NCBI RefSeq assembly: GCF_039542385.1
Contig: NZ_BAABIA010000008.1
Coordinates: forward strand, 124,001-188,000
Reading direction: 5' to 3'
DNA: 64,000 bases
From: Prosthecobacter algae
Lineage (GTDB): Bacteria; Verrucomicrobiota; Verrucomicrobiia; Verrucomicrobiales; Verrucomicrobiaceae
Shown here one piece after another: positions 1-7,066 of this stretch. The notes under the pieces were generated by a model. It was given only the letters and a program-made list of their open reading frames with translations, was not told the DNA's origin and searched no databases. Within the stretch, counting starts at the first letter, position 1, and every line of letters begins with the position of its first letter. The translations under genes were made by a program, and so were the position numbers.

Positions 1-380
1 TCTGTCGGATCAACGGAAGTCGTTGAAGTCACATTGGTGATGGCCGCACCTGGAGAAACAGAGGTCGCGCAGTCCATGATTACACCCGACATCTTGGGGG
101 CTACGGCAATTCCCGTCTGCACGATCTGATTCACCATGGCACTGTCGGCCTGGGAAGCCACGATCGCCGCCTTGATGATTTCACAAGCACACGATTCATT
201 GATAACGAGGGCGTCTTCAACGATCATCAGAGCCTTTGATGGATCCTTTTGAATGGCGGCAGCCACATCTCTCGAGATGTCGTCACAACCGCTGGATTGA
301 GCCAGAGTCTGGGAAAAATCGGCACTGAGGGCCAGCCCAAAAAGGCAAACAGCAGATCGAAGAGCGTTAAAAACTCTCAT
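1..380 (-). CDS. Secreted protein of unknown function (C-terminus beyond window)
   Basis: The reading frame starts with ATG at 380 and is still open at base 1, so only about 126 N-terminal residues are visible. The N-terminus is a clear signal peptide: MRVF, then a hydrophobic stretch, with likely cleavage near residue 25 after SQTLA. The mature part has a helical segment around residues 30-90 with a Cys pair in the motif ESCACEII, followed by a Ser/Thr-rich stretch. I do not recognise a named domain. It lies just downstream of tRNA-Gly on the same strand. Export is inferred from the signal peptide; the function is unknown. Confidence 0.7.
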   Translation of the reverse strand, partial: MRVFNALRSAVCLFGLALSADFSQTLAQSSGCDDISRDVAAAIQKDPSKALMIVEDALVINESCACEIIKAAIVASQADSAMVNQIVQTGIAVAPKMSGVIMDCATSVSPGAAITNVTSTTSVDPT

Positions 381-410
381 AAGAGAAGGAAAACTGAGAT
401 TATTTACAAC

Positions 411-484
411 TGGAGCGGGTAGTGGGAATCGAACCCACATGGCCAGCTTGGAAGGCTGGAACTTTACCACTAAGCTATACCCGC
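411..484 (-). tRNA. tRNA-Gly (anticodon TCC), CCA encoded
   Basis: Read on the minus strand, the sequence folds as a standard cloverleaf. The acceptor arm starts GCGGGTA and ends TACCCGC. There is a D-arm with AGTGGTAA, an anticodon stem closing the loop CTTCCAA (anticodon TCC, glycine) and a T-arm with GGTTCGATTCC. The 3' end reads discriminator T followed by a templated CCA at 413-411. Without CCA it is 71 nt, a usual size for tRNA-Gly. Confidence 0.96.
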
Positions 485-727
485 GATTGAAGTTATAATA
501 ACCGACTGTCTCTTAGGCCTGCAAGATATTTTTTAGAATTAACACAAAAAGTTTTAAAATTTAGAATTGCTAACAGATCAACAAAACCAAATTTTTAAAC
601 ATCCTGCCATTCCTTCCGAGGCGACAAATAGCAGGACTGGATGATCTGGCAAGACTGATTTATCAAGTTGTAACCGATCCCGAGAAATCGCGTAGAAGAG
701 TTGTGCCCGACTGATCTGAATTTTTCG

Positions 728-760
728 ATTTGTTAACAAATGTTAAAATTATTTGCAAAT
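728..760. promoter_or_regulatory. Paired palindromes upstream of sigma-factor gene
   Basis: Two perfect inverted repeats sit 9 bp apart: ATTTGTTAACAAAT at 728-741 and ATTTGCAAAT at 751-760. They share the half-site ATTTG/CAAAT. A TTGACG element follows at 765-770. Shared half-sites of this kind suggest a dimeric regulator binding site, but AT-rich DNA makes short palindromes by chance and no regulator is identified. Confidence 0.35.
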
Positions 761-905
761 TTTGTTGACGATGGTTTTAAACTTTAGTTCAACGAGGGTG
801 TCAGAACGTGCGCGCCGGAGACCGTGAATCCAGCCGCCAAACCTACCACCACAATTTGGCAGAAAAGTTGCTTTGAAAAAATGAGGAGAAAGTCAGTCAT
901 CCTTA

Positions 906-914
906 TGCTATACT
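906..914 (+). promoter_or_regulatory. Candidate extended -10 promoter for the sigma-factor gene
   Basis: The sequence TGCTATACT matches an extended -10 (TGn followed by TATACT at 909-914). The hexamer at the expected -35 distance is poor, which is typical of extended -10 promoters. Transcription would begin near 921, leaving an untranslated leader of about 58 nt before the ATG at 979. This is inference from consensus only. Confidence 0.4.
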
Positions 915-978
915 GCCGACCCCCTGTTTTTGAGCAGGGCGTCAAGAAAAGCAAAACTGCACCGTATTTAAATCTGTA

Positions 979-1878
979 ATGTCTAACATGGAACTCGACG
1001 GAGGTATCAAGATCTACCTGAGGGAGATCGGCAAGACCGACTTGCTGACTCCTGAGCAGGAGGTCGAACTCGCCGAGCGCATCAAGCGCGGCGACCCAGA
1101 AGCGCGCTCGCACATGATCCGCGCCAACCTCCGACTGGTCGTCAAGATCGCCCAGGACTACGCCAATTATGGCCTGCCGCTTTTGGATCTCATCTCGGAA
1201 GGCAACATCGGCCTGATGAAGGCGGTGGAACGCTTTGACCCCAACAAGGGGGGCAAACTTTCCACTTACGCCGCTTGGTGGATCAAACAGTCCATCAAAC
1301 GCGCCCTGGCCAACCAGTCCAAGACCATCCGCCTGCCCGTCCACATGGTGGACAAGATCAGCAAGATGCGCCGCGTGGCCATGGCGATGTCTGAGGAACT
1401 CGGTCGCGAGCCAACGGACGACGAACTGTCTGAAGAAATCGGCATTGATCGCGCAAAGCTCAGCCAGCTTAAAGTCGCCTCCATGCGTCCGGCTTCCCTG
1501 GATGCGCCCATCAGCGATGATGACAGCACTGAGTTCGGTGAAATCGTCGGCGATGAAAATGCGCAGACGCCTTTCGATCTCCTCAGCCACAAAAACATGC
1601 ATGGCCAGCTCGATGGCCTGCTGACGGTCCTGGATGAGCGTGAGCGCAAGATTATTGATGCACGTTTTGGCCTTGCCGGTCAAAAACCACGCACGCTTGA
1701 AGAAGTGGGTCAGGAATTTGGCGTGACGCGTGAGCGTATCCGCCAGCTTCAGAACATTGCGCTGCGCAAGCTGCGCCGTGCGCTGCAGAAGAAAGAAGAC
1801 CCCATCCCAAAAGCGCTGCGCAATGCGGGAGCCAAAAAGAAAAAGAAGGCTGCCGCCGAAGACAAGATGCTGGGCTGA
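979..1878 (+). CDS. RNA polymerase sigma factor, sigma-70 group 1/2 (RpoD/SigA type, short)
   Basis: This 299-residue protein is a sigma-70 family subunit that directs RNA polymerase to promoters. In order it has region 1.2 (about 7-40), region 2 (about 45-115, with the core-binding DLISEGNIGL and the STYAAWWIKQSIKRA segment that reads -10 elements), region 3 (about 120-200) and region 4.2 (TLEEVGQEF..TRERIRQLQ, about 240-275). It lacks region 1.1 and the long acidic insert of large RpoD proteins, and it ends in a Lys-rich tail (KKKKK). Region 2 reads DPNKGGKLSTYA where housekeeping factors usually have a Phe-containing RGFKFSTYA-type segment. It could be the primary factor or a second, stress-related RpoD paralogue; sequence alone does not settle this. 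It is followed directly by a strong terminator, so it is monocistronic. Confidence 0.93.
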   Translation: MSNMELDGGIKIYLREIGKTDLLTPEQEVELAERIKRGDPEARSHMIRANLRLVVKIAQDYANYGLPLLDLISEGNIGLMKAVERFDPNKGGKLSTYAAWWIKQSIKRALANQSKTIRLPVHMVDKISKMRRVAMAMSEELGREPTDDELSEEIGIDRAKLSQLKVASMRPASLDAPISDDDSTEFGEIVGDENAQTPFDLLSHKNMHGQLDGLLTVLDERERKIIDARFGLAGQKPRTLEEVGQEFGVTRERIRQLQNIALRKLRRALQKKEDPIPKALRNAGAKKKKKAAAEDKMLG

Positions 1879-1906
1879 GGCTTGGTGTACCAAGACACAT
1901 TCTAAC

Positions 1907-1941
1907 AAAAAAGGCAGGTCATCGCGACCTGCCTTTTTTAT
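1907..1941 (+). terminator. Rho-independent terminator after sigma-factor gene
   Basis: A stem of GGCAGGTC (1913-1920) and GACCTGCC (1926-1933) with a 5-nt loop is flanked by an A-run on the left and a T-run at 1934-1939 on the right. It ends the sigma-factor transcript. The A-run means it could also work on the minus strand for the convergent gene ending at 1968. Confidence 0.9.
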
Positions 1942-1967
1942 TTCTGATTAGGCCGGAGAATGATTGA

Positions 1968-2255
1968 TCACCGTTTCTTGGAAGCCGGCTTGCTCTCCAC
2001 CTTGGGCAGCAGAACCAGTTTCTGCTTTTCCCAGCCGCGTGGTTTGGCGATGCCTAGGCTGGTCCATTCCATGCCACTTCCCACCCATTCTTCCCGCCAT
2101 TCATCGTAGCTGATTTCGTCATCGTCATCACTGACACCGAACTGGTAACCGCAGGCCGGGCAGATTTCATAGCTCGGCCCCCCGGAGGCACTGCGCGGGG
2201 ATTCTTTGAGTTTGGCAAAACCACAGACGGGGCAGGAGTGTTGGGGATCTTTCAT
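1968..2255 (-). CDS. Small zinc-ribbon protein, CPCC-like cysteine-rich domain
   Basis: This 95-residue protein has two CxxC pairs, C8/C11 (SCPVCG) and C32/C35 (CPACGYQFG), that should bind one zinc ion. An acidic stretch (SDDDDEIS) and the motif SYDEWREEW follow. The layout resembles the cysteine-rich CPCC domain family, whose members are short and of unknown role. The C-terminus is Lys/Ser-rich. Its stop codon is 38 bp from the sigma-factor terminator. It lies just downstream of the Fn3-like gene (8 bp gap), so the two are probably cotranscribed. No function can be assigned. Confidence 0.75.
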   Translation of the reverse strand: MKDPQHSCPVCGFAKLKESPRSASGGPSYEICPACGYQFGVSDDDDEISYDEWREEWVGSGMEWTSLGIAKPRGWEKQKLVLLPKVESKPASKKR

Positions 2256-2263
2256 CGGGTATA

Positions 2264-3025
2264 TTAAAAGGGCAGGTTGGAGGCTTTGACCTCACGACCA
2301 GGCTGGCGCTGCCAGTAGGAGGGGTTGCCAGGGCGGAAAAAGGTCTTGGTCATGCCCTGTCTATTATAGGCGGCAAAGGCCCGCGTCTGCGGATCGAACA
2401 CCCGCAGGGTGCCATCGGCATCATCCCACTTCATGGGCAGTTCGCCGCGCTTGCCCCGTTGCAGCAGCAGCCAAGCCTGGGCCGCATATTCATCAGGACT
2501 GCGGCTTTGGAAATCAGGCCCATGGCGGACAAAATGGTCCTGCAGGGTATCCATGCGGCCCCAAGTTTCGCGGGTGGGTGGCGCACGTGACTGAACCGTT
2601 GTGGCAGGAGCCTTGGAGGCTGGCTTGTCCTCTGGACTGAGGATGCCAAAAACTTTGTCGAGGATGGATTTGCGAGCCGGAGCTGAAGCCGCGGGCGGTG
2701 CCGTGGCGGTTTCACTGCCAGGCACCTCAAAACGACCTGCATGCAACTGCTGGCGGGCGCTGCCCAGTGTGTATTGGTAGGTCGCACCTGCCTTCAGTCC
2801 CGTGAGGGTCACTTCGTGCAGGGCGGTGACCGGGCCTTCTGCTTTTTGATCCGCCTTGCCCGTGGCCAAGCCATAACTGACACGCGTGCCGCAAGCGACA
2901 TCGGTCTTCCAAGTCAACGTCGCCGTCGTAGCCTGGATTCGCACCTGCGGCGGCCCCAGCAGTTCCACAGCCTGGGCCAGGGAACTGAGGCAAAGCATCA
3001 CAACCAACCCGAACAGATGTCTCAT
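2264..3025 (-). CDS. Secreted protein with fibronectin type III-like domain
   Basis: I place the start at the ATG at 3025, which gives a clean signal peptide (MRHLFGLVVML..SSLAQA) and 253 residues; an upstream start would put 15 extra residues ahead of it. Residues of about 22-105 look like an Fn3/purple-acid-phosphatase-type beta sandwich: PQVRIQATTATLTWKTD, then SYGLATG and HEVTLTGLKAGATYQYTL. The middle is Pro/Ala-rich (PPAASAPARKS) and the C-terminal 90 residues (DEYAAQAWLLLQRG) are of unknown fold. No catalytic domain is visible. A periplasmic or surface binding role is inferred. It is divergent from comF. Confidence 0.7.
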   Translation of the reverse strand: MRHLFGLVVMLCLSSLAQAVELLGPPQVRIQATTATLTWKTDVACGTRVSYGLATGKADQKAEGPVTALHEVTLTGLKAGATYQYTLGSARQQLHAGRFEVPGSETATAPPAASAPARKSILDKVFGILSPEDKPASKAPATTVQSRAPPTRETWGRMDTLQDHFVRHGPDFQSRSPDEYAAQAWLLLQRGKRGELPMKWDDADGTLRVFDPQTRAFAAYNRQGMTKTFFRPGNPSYWQRQPGREVKASNLPF

Positions 3026-3145
3026 GCCCGCAGTAAGGCAGACAAGCCAGCGGATGGCAAGGACAGGCATGTGTCATGCCCTTTCGGCGGGACGGTATTT
3101 TTTCATGGATTCGCTCGGCACCCATCCTTTATTCCCCTGACCTTG

Positions 3146-3940
3146 ATGTCTTATCCCACCGCCCATGCACCTAGCTACTGGCAGAAAACCTGTCAGCGGG
3201 TTCTGGACGGCTTCTATCCCCGGGTCTGCCGGCATTGTGAAGTGAGGCTGCCCGATGAAGCGCCGCGCCAGGGAGTGTCCGCCTGGTTTTGTGATCCCTG
3301 CCAGGACGAACTGACCGCCATTGAGGCCCCCTACTGTAGCGTTTGTGGAGAAGCTTTTTCTGGAGCCATGACCCAGGCTTTCCGCTGCTCCAACTGCTCA
3401 GGCCGCCGCCTTGCCTATGACTTCGCGGTCGCGGGTTACAAGATCACCAGCCCATTGCGAGAGGTGATTCACCGCTACAAATACGGAAGGGACCTGTCAC
3501 TGCGTGCCGCTGTAGCGGACCTGATGCTTCCGGCGCTGAATGACCCACGCCTAGCTGCCGAAGACCTCACTCAATGGTTGCTGGTGCCCGTGCCCCTGCA
3601 CATCACCCGTAGAATCTGGCGCGGTTTTAACCAAAGCTGGGAACTCTGCCGCCAGATTTCACGAAGCACGGGCATCCCAGCAGCGCAGCCCCTGACGCGG
3701 CAGGTGCGCACGGAGTCCCAGGCGCACCTGCAGCGGCGCAAGCGCTTGGCCAATCTCAAAGGGGCCTTCGCTCTATCACGCCCTTTCCCTTGGCTGCCGC
3801 GACAGGATCTCCAGGGGCGAAACATCCTGCTGGTGGATGACGTGCTGACCACGGGTGCCACGGCCCATGAATGTGCAAAAGTCCTGAAGCTGGAGGCCAG
3901 GGTTGAAAAAGTGGTGGTGATTACCGCAGCTCGTGGTTAG
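3146..3940 (+). CDS. comF: ComF family phosphoribosyltransferase-like protein
   Basis: The 264-residue protein begins at the ATG at 3146 (MSYPTAH); a longer frame upstream overlaps the divergent Fn3 gene and is not credible. An N-terminal zinc-ribbon region contains CRHC, CDPC, CSVCGE and CSNC (about residues 25-90). The C-terminal type I phosphoribosyltransferase fold carries the PRPP loop in LLVDDVLTTGATAHEC (about residues 228-244). ComF proteins are needed for natural DNA uptake in several bacteria, where they are thought to help ssDNA cross the inner membrane; their enzyme activity is uncertain. In this organism a competence role is inference. It stands alone, upstream of accD. Confidence 0.88.
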   Translation: MSYPTAHAPSYWQKTCQRVLDGFYPRVCRHCEVRLPDEAPRQGVSAWFCDPCQDELTAIEAPYCSVCGEAFSGAMTQAFRCSNCSGRRLAYDFAVAGYKITSPLREVIHRYKYGRDLSLRAAVADLMLPALNDPRLAAEDLTQWLLVPVPLHITRRIWRGFNQSWELCRQISRSTGIPAAQPLTRQVRTESQAHLQRRKRLANLKGAFALSRPFPWLPRQDLQGRNILLVDDVLTTGATAHECAKVLKLEARVEKVVVITAARG

Positions 3941-4072
3941 TATCAGCCCCACGTCCGGTAACCATCGGGCTTCTTGTTCAGGTTGTGGGGTGTTCTCACA
4001 GCCGCTCCTGCGGTAGCCATCCGGGGATGAATGAGTTGCCTGCTAGTGAAAGACGGGACGACACATCACATC

Positions 4073-4915
4073 ATGGGATTTTTCAAAAAGCGCACTGTCA
4101 ACGAACTGGGTGAAAAGAAACAGGACATGCCTGAAGGGTTGTGGACCAAATGTCCATCCTGCGGGGAAAGCCTCTTTGAGCAGACCCTGGCGAGGAACCT
4201 TCGCGTCTGCACGAACTGTGGCTACCACTTCACCATCAGCAGCGGCGAGCGTATCGCCAGCCTAGTGGACGAAGACACCTTCGTCGAAATGGATCTTCAG
4301 CTCGACTCGGTGGATGCCCTTGGCTTCAAAGGGTATGTGGACAAGGTGAAGGCCTACCAAAACAAAACTGGCCTGAAGGAGGCTGTCGTCACTGGCCGCG
4401 CCAACATTGAGGGCGTGCCCGTACTGCTGGCCATCATGGACTTCCGCTTCCTCGGTGCCAGCATGGGCAGTGTGGTGGGTGAAAAGATCACCCGCGCCAT
4501 TGAGGCCGCCACGGCAGAAGGCAAGGCCGTCATCGTCTTTTCAGCCTCAGGGGGTGCCCGCATGCACGAGGGCATTCTCAGCCTGATGCAGATGGCCAAA
4601 ACCAGCGGTGCGCTGGCCCGCCATGCCGAGGCACGCCTGCCTTATTTCTCCGTGCTGACTCATCCGACCACAGGTGGCGTCACGGCCAGCTTTGCCACTC
4701 TGGGAGACGTCATCATCGCTGAACCCAAATGCATGATCGGCTTTGCCGGTCCACGCGTGGTGAAGGAAACCACGCATGCAGATCTGCCACCTGGATTCCA
4801 GACGGCTGAGTTCATGAAGCAGCATGGCCTGGTGGACATGATCGTGGAACGCAAAGACATGCGTTCGACCATCTCCAACCTACTCAAGTACGTCAGCAGC
4901 GCGAAGGCGGTCTGA
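4073..4915 (+). CDS. accD: Acetyl-CoA carboxylase carboxyltransferase subunit beta
   Basis: AccD is the beta subunit of the carboxyltransferase that transfers CO2 from biotin-BCCP to acetyl-CoA, making malonyl-CoA for fatty-acid synthesis. The start at 4073 (MGFFKKR) fits the family; an earlier in-frame ATG at 4031 would add 14 residues not seen in typical AccD. The N-terminal zinc ribbon has CPSCG and CTNCGYHF, followed by the crotonase-type carboxyltransferase core with FSASGGARMHEG (about residue 155) and HPTTGGVTASFA (about residue 195). At 280 residues it is of normal length. accA is not in the window. The gene converges with the Arg-rich gene. Confidence 0.97.
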   Translation: MGFFKKRTVNELGEKKQDMPEGLWTKCPSCGESLFEQTLARNLRVCTNCGYHFTISSGERIASLVDEDTFVEMDLQLDSVDALGFKGYVDKVKAYQNKTGLKEAVVTGRANIEGVPVLLAIMDFRFLGASMGSVVGEKITRAIEAATAEGKAVIVFSASGGARMHEGILSLMQMAKTSGALARHAEARLPYFSVLTHPTTGGVTASFATLGDVIIAEPKCMIGFAGPRVVKETTHADLPPGFQTAEFMKQHGLVDMIVERKDMRSTISNLLKYVSSAKAV

Positions 4916-4949
4916 TTCCCCCCTCCGCGCTACAGGTCTTCAGACGAAC

Positions 4950-5885
4950 TCAGACGCCGCGAAAGCGGTCGCCGCGCTCTTCATTACGCTCAGGTTGGCG
5001 GCCCTGCTGCCGGGAGTGCTCTTCACGATGCCCACGTGGTGCTTCGCCCCGCGGGCCGTCATTACCTCGCCGGGGGCTTTCATGACGCGATTTTTCCTCT
5101 CGATGCCCTTCTGGGTCGTGACTCCGGCCTGATGGGCGGTGTTCTCCCCGCTCGCCACGATGATGGGCTGTCGGAGGCCCAAAACGAGATTGCCCATCAC
5201 GCGACGATTCCGGCCTGCCATGCGGTTCTGGCCCACGCTGTGGGGACATGTGCTTGGCAGGAGGTCCTTCGTTGCGCTCCTGATGGTGATCCATGTGACG
5301 GGGAGGGTGTGGCCTATCGCTGCCACGTGGGGGGCCGCGAAACTCCAGGCGTTGCTCCAAGTGCGCTTCTCCCGGATGGCGGGAACGTGAAGGGACCGGG
5401 CCTCTCTGGTGGTTACCCCGGTGCCTCATGCGAGACTCGCGACCCCGCCCTTCGTGGCCACGAGTATGGCTTTGACTGCGGCCTCTTTCTAAACTGCGCG
5501 GATTCATCCGTCCGTCCTCTTTTCTGGAGGAAGGCGGATGCGAGTCACGATCTTTTTCAGGGCCTCTGGAATCGGCATGGGGCTGAGGGGCTTCGTCACG
5601 CCGGGGTTCCGGCTGGGAACGTTCACGGCTGGATTCGCGATCTGGGGTCTCGCGTGGACCGCCACGCTCGGACGTCTGGCGGCGGGTCTCATCCCCGGCC
5701 GGGCCTCCGCGTTCGGGTCCCCGCGCAGGCGGTGCTTCCGCGGCAGGGCCAGGCGGTGCATCCGGAGGTTTTACCTCCGAAGCGGGTTTTTCAGGGGCAG
5801 CTTCCTGGGCAGGCAGGCAGGCCACACTGGCGGCTAGGCCCAGAAGGGCCAGCGCGAAGGTTCGGTAGGTCGGTTTCATGTCCAT
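4950..5885 (-). CDS. Secreted Arg/His/Pro/Glu-rich low-complexity protein
   Basis: This 311-residue frame starts with ATG at 5885 (a second ATG at 5879, MKPTYRT, is equally possible). It opens with a good signal peptide (ALALLGLAASVACLPAQEA). The rest is almost entirely low complexity: Arg, Pro, Glu, His, Gly and Ser, with recurring ERGG, RESSRE, PHPPRH, HRGERGEHR and RGHREE units. It has only one Cys, in the leader, and almost no hydrophobic core, so it should be disordered and highly charged. The signal peptide and consistent composition favour this strand over the competing plus-strand frame. Ion, nucleic-acid or polysaccharide binding in the periplasm is possible but unproven. No family is recognised. 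Confidence 0.6.
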   Translation of the reverse strand: MDMKPTYRTFALALLGLAASVACLPAQEAAPEKPASEVKPPDAPPGPAAEAPPARGPERGGPAGDETRRQTSERGGPRETPDRESSRERSQPEPRRDEAPQPHADSRGPEKDRDSHPPSSRKEDGRMNPRSLERGRSQSHTRGHEGRGRESRMRHRGNHQRGPVPSRSRHPGEAHLEQRLEFRGPPRGSDRPHPPRHMDHHQERNEGPPAKHMSPQRGPEPHGRPESSRDGQSRFGPPTAHHRGERGEHRPSGRSHDPEGHREEKSRHESPRRGNDGPRGEAPRGHREEHSRQQGRQPERNEERGDRFRGV

Positions 5886-6028
5886 GTGTTGGGTTGCGGC
5901 TGAAGGATCAGCTTATTGGCCTAACGACACCGGCCCGCTCTTTTGTGTGCCCACCTAGCCCCCTGGCGAATCGGCTTGAATAAAACCTGTGAAGAAACAG
6001 TTTAAAGACGGCTTCCGTTAACCTCCCC

Positions 6029-7063
6029 ATGACTCTGATGAAACGCCCCCTGCTCGTCATCGCCCTCCTGGGGCTCATCACCCCCGTTCACGCCGAAGTG
6101 GAAGTGGATGTGGAGGCCTTTGGTCTAAGCCTGGGTGGCTGGCTGGCCCGCAAAGGCAAGGCGGCCGAGTATGAAATCTCCGAAGCCGGCTACCGCACCT
6201 ACCAGCCAGAAGTCTCCCCTTCCCCGGATGGCGGCATCTTTGTTTCCGTCCGCATTGACCACCGCCGCGGGTTCTTCGCCTCCGATGACCATGCCAGCCT
6301 GGAACTGAGCTTTTCACCGGATGGTGATCTCGTTTCCGCCCAGAGCAGCCTCGCCCTGCAGGGACGCACCATCAGCAGTGAACTCATCAAAGGCGGGGCC
6401 TCGGCCTCCACCTCCGTAGCCGCCCCACAGATCGAGCGGGCGGTCAAAGTGGGGACCGATCTCGTGGCTGACCTGTCCTCCAAGCTGCTGCGAGAGAAGA
6501 TCGTGGAGCCAGGACGGGTATCCTTCCCGGCGGCCATTCGTCACAATTACAACCTGCTGTACAAAGCCGTCAAAACGAAGACCGCACCCACGCTGGCCAC
6601 AACTCCTCCTGCCAGCACCACCCCAGCCCCGACGGCGGGCGCAACAGCACCGGCAACCTCGCCTGCGGCTGCCTCTGGCACAGCTACGGCACCCACGGTG
6701 CCTCCAGCCACAACCACCACCGCGCCAACAGTCCCCACCGCCCCAGCCACAAATCCGGCACCTGCTCCAAAGCCCGCCGCGCCTCCGACGCCCAACCCGC
6801 CGCCCGCAGCTTCACCTTCCACGGCCCAGGCTCCAACCACCCCACCGCCTGCCCCTTCGGCGACTGGATCTGCCAGCAGTCCTCAGACCACGGCTACGAA
6901 GAAAACCATTCCGCTGCCTGAGATCAAACCTTACAACCCCAGCGGCGCACCGGCCACGCCCTTGCCGACCAAACCAGCGAAGGAAAAGTCACTGATCATG
7001 GAGCATGGCGGGGAAGTGCTGAAACTGGCCCGTGACGTGGTAAAATCCACCGCCGCCCAGTAA
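6029..7063 (+). CDS. Secreted protein with Pro/Thr/Ala-rich linker, unknown function
   Basis: The 344-residue protein has a signal peptide (MKRPLLVIALLGLITPVHA; the ATG at 6038 is an alternative start). Residues of about 20-180 form a globular region (VDVEAFGLSLGGWLARKG, SVRIDHRRGFFASDDHASLELSFSP) that I do not recognise. Residues of about 185-300 are a long Thr/Pro/Ala-rich linker (TTPPAST, TPAPTAG, TAPTVP), followed by a short C-terminal helix (KSLIMEHGGEVLKLARDVV). This resembles an envelope-anchored protein with a flexible spacer. It converges with the MFS gene, with only 3 bp between stops. Confidence 0.68.
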   Translation: MTLMKRPLLVIALLGLITPVHAEVEVDVEAFGLSLGGWLARKGKAAEYEISEAGYRTYQPEVSPSPDGGIFVSVRIDHRRGFFASDDHASLELSFSPDGDLVSAQSSLALQGRTISSELIKGGASASTSVAAPQIERAVKVGTDLVADLSSKLLREKIVEPGRVSFPAAIRHNYNLLYKAVKTKTAPTLATTPPASTTPAPTAGATAPATSPAAASGTATAPTVPPATTTTAPTVPTAPATNPAPAPKPAAPPTPNPPPAASPSTAQAPTTPPPAPSATGSASSPQTTATKKTIPLPEIKPYNPSGAPATPLPTKPAKEKSLIMEHGGEVLKLARDVVKSTAAQ

Positions 7064-7066
7064 GCC

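Larger units (their letters stand above)
485..978. other. 494-bp AT-rich intergenic region upstream of the sigma factor
   Basis: This is one of the longest gene-free stretches in the window and is markedly AT-richer than the coding DNA. It carries two palindromes (728-741 and 751-760), a TTGACG at 765-770 without a convincing -10 partner, and a TGnTATACT extended -10 at 906-914. I see no conserved small protein or RNA gene. An antisense reading frame crosses it but is only the shadow of the sigma-factor gene. Confidence 0.6.

Noticed and set aside
784..1908. 374-residue minus-strand frame covering the sigma-factor gene
   Set aside because: Entirely antisense to a well-supported sigma factor; no domain, an unlikely His/Leu/Phe composition.
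5036..5983. Long plus-strand reading frame of 315 residues opposite the Arg-rich gene
   Set aside because: It has no signal peptide or recognisable domain and its composition (His/Arg/Gly/Cys scattered) looks like the reverse reading of repetitive GC-rich codons. The minus-strand frame has a proper signal peptide.
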